A stretch of DNA of 11,304 nucleotides. Source: an uncultured Bacilli bacterium (lineage in GTDB: Bacteria; Bacillota_I; Bacilli_A; RF39; UBA660). The stretch is taken from the NCBI GenBank assembly GCA_944372275.1, contig CALVYO010000036.1, positions 1-11,304 on the forward strand. The letters are read 5' to 3'. Shown here piece by piece: positions 6,635-11,304 of the stretch. Below the pieces are notes generated by a model. That model was not told the DNA's origin, did not search any database, and saw only the letters and a program-made list of their open reading frames with translations. Made by a program: the position numbers and the translations under genes. Position 1 is the stretch's first letter. Each line of letters starts with the position of its first letter.

Positions 6635-9181
6635 ATGTATACAAAAGATAAAAATTATTTCAATAAAAAAGGTTTAACAAATGAAGAAGCATCAAAAAAA
6701 TTAAAAACATTTGGATATAATGAATTATCTCAAAAAAAGAAAAAAACAATTTTAAAAATGATTTTAGAACAATTTACTGATGCAATGATTGTTATTTTAA
6801 TTATTGCAGCAATTGTATCATTTATTTTAGGAGAAACAGCGGAAACTATAGTTATATTTGTAATTGTTATTATAAATGCTGTTATAAGTATTGTTCAAGA
6901 GGTAAAAGCAGAAAACGCTATTGCCGCACTTAAAACGATGAGTGCTCCTAATGTAAAAGTAATAAGAGATGGTGTAAAAAAAATAATACCTGCTAGAGAA
7001 TTAGTTGTTGATGATATTGTTTTAATTGAAGATGGCGATATAGTTCCAGCAGATTTAAGATTACTAGAAACATCAAGATTGCAAATTGCTGAAGCAAGTT
7101 TAACTGGAGAATCAGTTCCAGTTTATAAAGACGAAAATAAAGTTTTAGATGAAAATACTTTATTAGGTGATCGAGTTAACATGGCCTATTCATCTACTAT
7201 TGTAACTTATGGAACAGGTAAAGGTATTGTTGTCGCAACAGGTATGAATACCGAAGTAGGTAAAATTGCAAATATGTTAGAAAATACTGATGAATTAGAC
7301 ACTCCATTAAAACAAAAATTAAATAAAATAGGTAAAATATTAAGTTTAGTAGGAATTATTATAAGTGTATTTGTTTTCATAATAGGATTATTATATGGTA
7401 AAGATTTAGTAACAATTTTAATGATTTCTATTTCCTTAGCAATTTCCGTAATACCAGAAGGATTACCAGCCACTGCTACGATAGTTATGGCTTTAGGTGT
7501 CCAAAGAATGGTTAAAAAAAATGCTTTAATAAGGAAATTACCAGCAGTTGAAACTTTAGGTAGTACAACTGTTATATGTTCAGATAAAACGGGTACTTTA
7601 ACGCAAAATAAAATGACTGTTAAAGAATTTGCTCTATATGATGATTTTATGGATAATAAAGTAAATATAGGTAAAATTGATAATAAAGAATTATTATATG
7701 CTTGTTCACTATGTAATAATGCTACTTTAAATATAGGAGATCCAACCGAAATAGCTTTATTAGAATTTGCTCAAAAAAATGATTGTTTAGTATCCTTTGA
7801 AAGATTGAATGAATTACCTTTTGATTCAGTTAGAAAAAGAATGACGACAGTAAATAAAATAGATGGTGCTACTGCTTATACTAAAGGGGCCATTGATACA
7901 GTTTTGCCTTTATGTAATAAAATATTAGTTGGTAGTAAAGTTAAAAATATAACCTATGAAGAAATAGATAAAATATATGAATTATGCGAATCTGCATCTA
8001 AAAGAGCAATGAGAGTATTATCTTTTGCTTATAAAAAAGTTTCTAATTTAGATGAAGATTTAGAAAGTGATTTAATTTTTATCGGTGTCGTATGTATGAT
8101 AGATCCACCTCGTGTAGAAGTTAAAAAAGCAATTGAAACTTGTCATAAAGCCGGTATTAAAGTCATTATGATAACAGGAGATCATGTTGAAACCGCTTTA
8201 GCAATTACTAAACAATTAGATATTTATCAAGAAGGAGATTTAGCTATAAGTGGCTCTGATTTAGAAAAAATGTCTGATGAAGAACTAGATAAAGTTGTTC
8301 TTAAAACTTCTGTTTTTGCTCGTATTTCACCTAATGATAAACTAAGAATAGTTAATTCAATTAAAAGAAATAATAATATCGTAGCAATGACAGGAGATGG
8401 TGTAAATGATGCTCCTGCTTTAAAAGCAGCTTCTATCGGTATTGCAATGGGTAAAAATGGTACAGATGTTGCTCGTGAATCATCTGATATGATTTTATTA
8501 GATGATAACTTTGCTACTATTGAATCTGCTATTAAAGAAGGTAGAAGAATTTATTCTAATATTCAAAAAGTTATCCAATATTTATTAGCCGGTAATATAT
8601 CTGAAGTATTAGTTATATTTATTGCTATGTTAGCTAATATTGGGACACCTATTTTAGCGGTCCATATATTAATAATTAATTTAGTTACAGATACGATACC
8701 GGCCTTAGGCTTAGGAGTAGATCCTGCATCTAGTGATATTATGACTAAAAAACCAATAAAAGAAGGTACTTTATTTGAAAAAGGATTAATATTTAGAGTA
8801 ATATTTCATGGTATTATAATATCTATAATTACTTTAATTGCTTATTATATTGGCTATTTAGATAGCCCTAATGAAGGAGTTACAATGGCATTTATAACAT
8901 TATCTTTATCACAAATAATTCATTCTTTGAACCAACACTCACCAGATATTTCTTTCTTTTCTAAAAAACATGCTCGTAACTGGTATTTATATTTATCAAT
9001 GTTTATTTCAATTGTTATATTGTTATTATTAGTATATATTAAACCAATTGCTTTATTTTTATCACTACAACAACCTAATAGTTTTGAATGGACTATTATA
9101 ATATTACTATCATTAATACCATTAATAATGGTTGAACTTTACAAATTATTTAAAAAAATATTGTTTAAAATTAAAAAATAA
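6635..9181 (+). CDS. P2A-type Ca2+-transporting ATPase
   Basis: 848 residues from the ATG at 6635. An in-frame ATG at 6548 would add 29 residues but lacks a ribosome binding site and precedes the promoter. P-type ATPase hallmarks (numbering from 6635): TGES 157-160 in the actuator domain; CSDKTGTLT with phosphorylated Asp317; TGD at 514-516; TGDGVND 586-592. Calcium-pump features: PEGLP in M4 (from 274), NISE in M5 (Asn654, Glu657) and NLVTD in M6 (Asn682, Asp686). These match the calcium ligands of SERCA-like pumps. About ten membrane helices are visible: a pair near 55-105, a pair near 235-285, and six after 625. The length is normal for bacterial Ca2+-ATPases such as Listeria LMCA1. It should export Ca2+ at the plasma membrane using ATP. 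No frameshift or missing key residue was seen. Confidence 0.95.
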   Translation: MYTKDKNYFNKKGLTNEEASKKLKTFGYNELSQKKKKTILKMILEQFTDAMIVILIIAAIVSFILGETAETIVIFVIVIINAVISIVQEVKAENAIAALKTMSAPNVKVIRDGVKKIIPARELVVDDIVLIEDGDIVPADLRLLETSRLQIAEASLTGESVPVYKDENKVLDENTLLGDRVNMAYSSTIVTYGTGKGIVVATGMNTEVGKIANMLENTDELDTPLKQKLNKIGKILSLVGIIISVFVFIIGLLYGKDLVTILMISISLAISVIPEGLPATATIVMALGVQRMVKKNALIRKLPAVETLGSTTVICSDKTGTLTQNKMTVKEFALYDDFMDNKVNIGKIDNKELLYACSLCNNATLNIGDPTEIALLEFAQKNDCLVSFERLNELPFDSVRKRMTTVNKIDGATAYTKGAIDTVLPLCNKILVGSKVKNITYEEIDKIYELCESASKRAMRVLSFAYKKVSNLDEDLESDLIFIGVVCMIDPPRVEVKKAIETCHKAGIKVIMITGDHVETALAITKQLDIYQEGDLAISGSDLEKMSDEELDKVVLKTSVFARISPNDKLRIVNSIKRNNNIVAMTGDGVNDAPALKAASIGIAMGKNGTDVARESSDMILLDDNFATIESAIKEGRRIYSNIQKVIQYLLAGNISEVLVIFIAMLANIGTPILAVHILIINLVTDTIPALGLGVDPASSDIMTKKPIKEGTLFEKGLIFRVIFHGIIISIITLIAYYIGYLDSPNEGVTMAFITLSLSQIIHSLNQHSPDISFFSKKHARNWYLYLSMFISIVILLLLVYIKPIALFLSLQQPNSFEWTIIILLSLIPLIMVELYKLFKKILFKIKK

Positions 9182-9189
9182 GTTATAAT
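9161..9189 (+). promoter_or_regulatory. Promoter of the pilin-like gene
   Basis: TTGTTT (9161-9166), a 17-bp spacer and a perfect TATAAT (9184-9189). The -35 lies inside the last ATPase codons. The leader would be short (about 18 nt) with AGGAGTG at 9201-9207. The pilin-like gene can thus be expressed independently of the ATPase. Confidence 0.6.
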
Positions 9190-9213
9190 TTATATAGTAG
9201 AGGAGTGATTTAA

Positions 9214-10887
9214 ATGAAAAAAGGTTTTACTTTGATTGAATTATTGGCTGTTATTATTGTTTTAGCGATAGTTGCTTTAATCGCAACACCAATAATAATG
9301 AATGTAATAGATGATTCAAAAGAAAGTGCGAATTTAAGAAGTGTTGAAGGATATGCTGAAGCCGTAAGACAAAATTATTTTAATGAATCATTAGGTGGTG
9401 GAACACCAGTTATTGATGAAACATTTTTAAATAATGTTGAAACTAGTGGTGGCGAAGTTAAATGTGATAGTGTTTTATATAATGAAAATTATCAAACAAT
9501 TTTATATAAATGTACTGTAAATAATAGTGAAAAGAAGTATTGTTATGCTAAAGGGAAACATTATGATTGTGAAGATTCGGAAATGGTAGCGATAATAGAT
9601 TCTTTTAAATATCAAGATAATAGTGGTGCTAATAGACCACAATTATTAGCTAATTTTGTTCCAATCAAATATGAAAATGATAACTGGGTAGTAACAAGTG
9701 AATTTCAAGAATGGTATGATTATGATGCTAAGGAATGGGCGAATGCAGTAGTTTTAAATACAACTAAAAATGTTGGCGATACAGTATCAGAATCAGAAAT
9801 AGATTTATGGTATGTGTGGATACCAAGATATAAATATCAGTTGTTTAATGCTGATAATGGAAGTGTAAATGAACAAGAAATACAAATACAATTTGAAAGT
9901 GGGACTTCTTCAACTGGGACAGTAAGTTGTACTGATAATATAAGCGGAATAGATGGAACAACTTCAAGTGAAACTTGTACCAATGCAACAAATGGTGAAT
10001 GGTATACGCATCCAGCATTCACCTTAGGAACGCAAGAATTAACTGGATTTTGGGTAGGAAAATTTGAGGTAAGTGGAAGTACAAGTAAAATAACAATAAA
10101 ACCAAATGTAACAAGTTTAAGAAGTACTTCAGTTTCTAATTTTTTCACAGCAATACAAAATATAAATACAACATATAATTTAAACGGCGATAGTCATATG
10201 ATGAAAAATATGGAATGGGGAGCAGTAGCATACTTATCCCATAGTAAATATGGAATGACTGAAGAAGTATATATAAATAATAGTAGTAGTCTTTATACCG
10301 GAAGAAGTGGAGGAAATGTTGGAGGAAGTACAAACACTGTAGCAACCCAATATCCAAGTGCTTCAAATTCTTCAAATATGTATTATAGTTATGGATATTA
10401 TACTTATGATGGAAAAATAGTAAATTATGATGGAAGTATCGGAGAATATGCAACTGATCGAACATTAGGAACAAAGGCAAGTACGACCGGAAATATCTAT
10501 GGCGTATATGATATGTCAGGAGGAACATATGAATATGTAATGGGCAATATTGTAAATAGTAGTGGAGCATTTTATTCAAGTAGTGCGGAATTTAGTACCC
10601 CACCAGATTCAATTTATTACGATAGTTACACCTATGGAACATCATATAAAACCCACGGACGAGGAAAATTAGGAGATGCAACGAAAGAAACATTAAAGAC
10701 TTTTGGAAACAATACAGGAGGATGGTATAATGATTACGCGTACTTTCCGTACTCTAGTTCTTCCTGGTTCTCTCGGGGCGGCTACTACTCCGATGGTTCG
10801 TCTGCCGGTTTGTTCATCTTCTACTTCAACACAGGTGGTAGTTCTTCGTCTAGGTCCGCCCGTGCAGTTGTGTGTGTTCGCGGGTAG
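9214..10887 (+). CDS. Type IV prepilin-like protein with FGE/C-type-lectin-like C-terminus; likely DGR target
   Basis: 557 residues. The start is fixed by AGGAGTG 6 nt upstream. The N-terminus is a class III prepilin signal, MKKG|FTLIELLAV, with Glu5 of the mature form and a hydrophobic helix to about residue 30. A prepilin peptidase should cut after Gly4 and the protein be displayed on a pilus or membrane. Residues 60-115 contain four Cys (KCDS, YKCT, YCYA, YDCE). From about 190 there is a formylglycine-generating-enzyme-type C-type-lectin fold: DLWYVWIPRYKY, NMEWGAVAYLS (about 332), GVYDMSGGTYEY (430-441) and RGGYYSDGSSAGLF (521 onward), ending RSARAVVCVRG. Sulfatase activation is not implied; this fold is also a known DGR display scaffold. 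The final 48 codons have a sharply different base composition (see the variable region). Many Ser/Gly/Asn/Tyr residues fit a surface protein. Confidence 0.88.
   Translation: MKKGFTLIELLAVIIVLAIVALIATPIIMNVIDDSKESANLRSVEGYAEAVRQNYFNESLGGGTPVIDETFLNNVETSGGEVKCDSVLYNENYQTILYKCTVNNSEKKYCYAKGKHYDCEDSEMVAIIDSFKYQDNSGANRPQLLANFVPIKYENDNWVVTSEFQEWYDYDAKEWANAVVLNTTKNVGDTVSESEIDLWYVWIPRYKYQLFNADNGSVNEQEIQIQFESGTSSTGTVSCTDNISGIDGTTSSETCTNATNGEWYTHPAFTLGTQELTGFWVGKFEVSGSTSKITIKPNVTSLRSTSVSNFFTAIQNINTTYNLNGDSHMMKNMEWGAVAYLSHSKYGMTEEVYINNSSSLYTGRSGGNVGGSTNTVATQYPSASNSSNMYYSYGYYTYDGKIVNYDGSIGEYATDRTLGTKASTTGNIYGVYDMSGGTYEYVMGNIVNSSGAFYSSSAEFSTPPDSIYYDSYTYGTSYKTHGRGKLGDATKETLKTFGNNTGGWYNDYAYFPYSSSSWFSRGGYYSDGSSAGLFIFYFNTGGSSSSRSARAVVCVRG
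10741..10883 (+). repeat. Putative DGR variable region (VR)
   Basis: Counted directly, this 143-nt stretch has 15 A (about 10%) and 76 G+C (about 53%). The preceding 150 nt of the same gene have 60 A (40%). It encodes residues 510-556, the last loops of the lectin-like fold. Many codons are NNC (TAC, TCC, TTC, ATC, one AAC), as expected if AAC codons of a template repeat were mutagenised at adenines. It closes with the GC-rich GTTGTGTGTGTTCGCGGG, placed like an initiation-of-mutagenic-homing site. The 5' limit is uncertain (about 10730-10745). No template repeat or reverse transcriptase gene is in the window. Confidence 0.7.
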
Positions 10888-10919
10888 CAAACTTTAGTTT
10901 GCTACTTTCTTCCTTTTCT
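10884..10919 (+). terminator. Hairpin directly after the variable region
   Basis: GTAGCAAAC (10884-10892) pairs perfectly with GTTTGCTAC (10897-10905) around the loop TTTA. The stem contains the stop codon TAG. A T-rich tract follows (TTTCTTCCTTTTCTT). It can act as an intrinsic terminator. Its 9-bp stem, 4-nt loop and position also match the DNA hairpin that follows the VR in DGRs such as that of phage BPP-1. Confidence 0.75.
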
Positions 10920-10986
10920 TGAATAACTGAAGTAATAGAAGAAGATAAAATGGTAGAAAATAGAGAAGAAAGATAACGGAGTAATG

Positions 10987-11020
10987 CCCGACCTTTCTTC
11001 TTTTTTCAAAGGTCGGGTTT
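10987..11020 (+). terminator. Strong GC-rich hairpin, possible terminator
   Basis: CCCGACCTTT (10987-10996) pairs perfectly with AAAGGTCGGG (11008-11017); the loop is 11 nt and pyrimidine-rich. Only three T follow, so termination would be weak. It may instead be a structural element of the region after the variable gene. Confidence 0.5.
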
Positions 11021-11080
11021 GGAAATAGTATAGGATACTGAATAGGTATATAAAGTGGTATAGGTAGTGAATACCAAGAT

Positions 11081-11136
11081 CCACGAACGAAGTGAGTGTT
11101 TCGCCTCACTCGTCCGGAGGTTGAGAGAGGCGGGGT
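11081..11136. other. GC-rich non-coding island with competing stems
   Basis: AGTGAG (11091-11096) pairs with CTCACT (11105-11110), extended by ACG/CGT past a one-base bulge. CGCCTC (11102-11107) could instead pair with GAGGCG (11127-11132). The two stems share bases and cannot coexist. The high GC is exceptional for this window apart from the variable region. Confidence 0.4.
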
Positions 11137-11236
11137 ATATATTGTAAATATAATATAAAATTATATCAATTAGATTTTAGTTCAAATACTAGATTTTTTT
11201 AGATATATATGATAAACTATTTGAGTTGGTGATTTT

Positions 11237-11304
11237 ATGTTAAAAGTTAATAATTTAAGTTTAAGATTTAATACAAGAACTTTATTTGAAAATGTTAATT
11301 TAGA
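11237..11304 (+). CDS. ABC-F family ATPase, N-terminus only (partial)
   Basis: The ATG at 11237 follows GGTGA (11228-11232). The 22 visible codons read MLKVNNLSLRFNTRTLFENV then NL, closely resembling the first residues of ABC-F proteins of the YkpA/YbiT type (xxVxNVSLRFxxRxLFEDVN). Such proteins are soluble, carry two ATP-binding domains and act on the ribosome, in translation or antibiotic protection. The window ends before the Walker A motif, so an ordinary ABC transporter ATPase remains possible. Confidence 0.6.
   Translation, partial: MLKVNNLSLRFNTRTLFENVNL

Larger units (their letters stand above)
10920..11236. other. Intergenic region before the ABC-F gene
   Basis: No credible gene. 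It holds a strong hairpin (10987-11017) and a GC-rich island with alternative stems (11081-11136). AT-rich DNA follows, with a possible -10 (TATGAT, 11208-11213) ahead of the ABC-F start. Short reading frames on the minus strand here lack ribosome binding sites. Confidence 0.5.

Noticed and set aside
10145..10579. 144-codon minus-strand frame
   Set aside because: It is the antisense of the low-complexity Ser/Tyr-rich part of the pilin-like gene. It has a biased His/Tyr/Leu composition and no ribosome binding site.
9214..10887. Genuine sulfatase-activating enzyme
   Set aside because: The prepilin signal, low-complexity core and altered C-terminus point to a display protein. The fold similarity alone does not support catalysis.
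10693..10897. Frames on both strands over the GC-rich end of the pilin-like gene
   Set aside because: They stay open only because the variable region is GC-rich. The pilin frame is continuous and ends in a sensible lectin-like C-terminus.
10894..11109. Two minus-strand frames of 60-71 codons
   Set aside because: Hydrophobic translations of AT/pyrimidine-rich non-coding DNA that cross two hairpins, without ribosome binding sites.
11081..11136. DGR template repeat
   Set aside because: Compared by eye on both strands, it shows no adenine-consistent match to the variable region.

Overview
The window is very AT-rich and has the look of a low-GC Gram-positive bacterium of the Bacilli/Mycoplasmatota type, probably gut-associated. 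That is an inference from composition, strong AGGAGG-type ribosome binding sites, TATAAT promoters and the protein families. The standard code is in use: TGG encodes Trp and TGA terminates (for example the stop at 4147-4149), so it is not a code-4 mycoplasma.

Positions 1-5200 are an accessory stretch. A gene for an ORF6N domain joined to a phospholipase-D-like C-terminus (361-1224) is followed closely by a small helical-repeat protein (1236-1661). Next come an unrecognised 144-residue protein with its own promoter (1815-2249) and a small gene interrupted by an in-frame TAA (2270-2647). A 44-bp element occurs twice (63-106 and 2691-2734), each time at the same distance behind a TGTTAYAAT-type -10 box. 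The second copy is followed by a terminator, which outlines a small RNA of about 88 nt. Then come an unrecognised 415-residue protein (2902-4149), two terminator hairpins, and an unrecognised 171-residue protein on the minus strand (4353-4868).

Positions 5148-6413 hold the C-terminal remnant of a lost gene. Its stop codon overlaps the start of a KilA-N domain gene (5225-6115), which ends in a terminator at 6381-6413.

Positions 6600-10914 carry a P2A-type calcium-transporting ATPase, with its true start at 6635, and a separately promoted gene for a type IV prepilin-like protein. The prepilin has an N-terminal class III signal and a C-terminal formylglycine-generating-enzyme/C-type-lectin-like domain. 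Its last 48 codons switch abruptly from about 40% to about 10% adenine and to about 53% GC. They end in a GC-rich tract and are followed at once by a 9-bp-stem hairpin. This is the signature of the variable region of a diversity-generating retroelement (DGR), although neither a reverse transcriptase nor a template repeat lies in the window. This is the most exciting feature here.

The final part holds two strong hairpins, a GC-rich non-coding island with competing stems, and the first codons of an ABC-F type ATPase (11237 onward, cut by the window edge).
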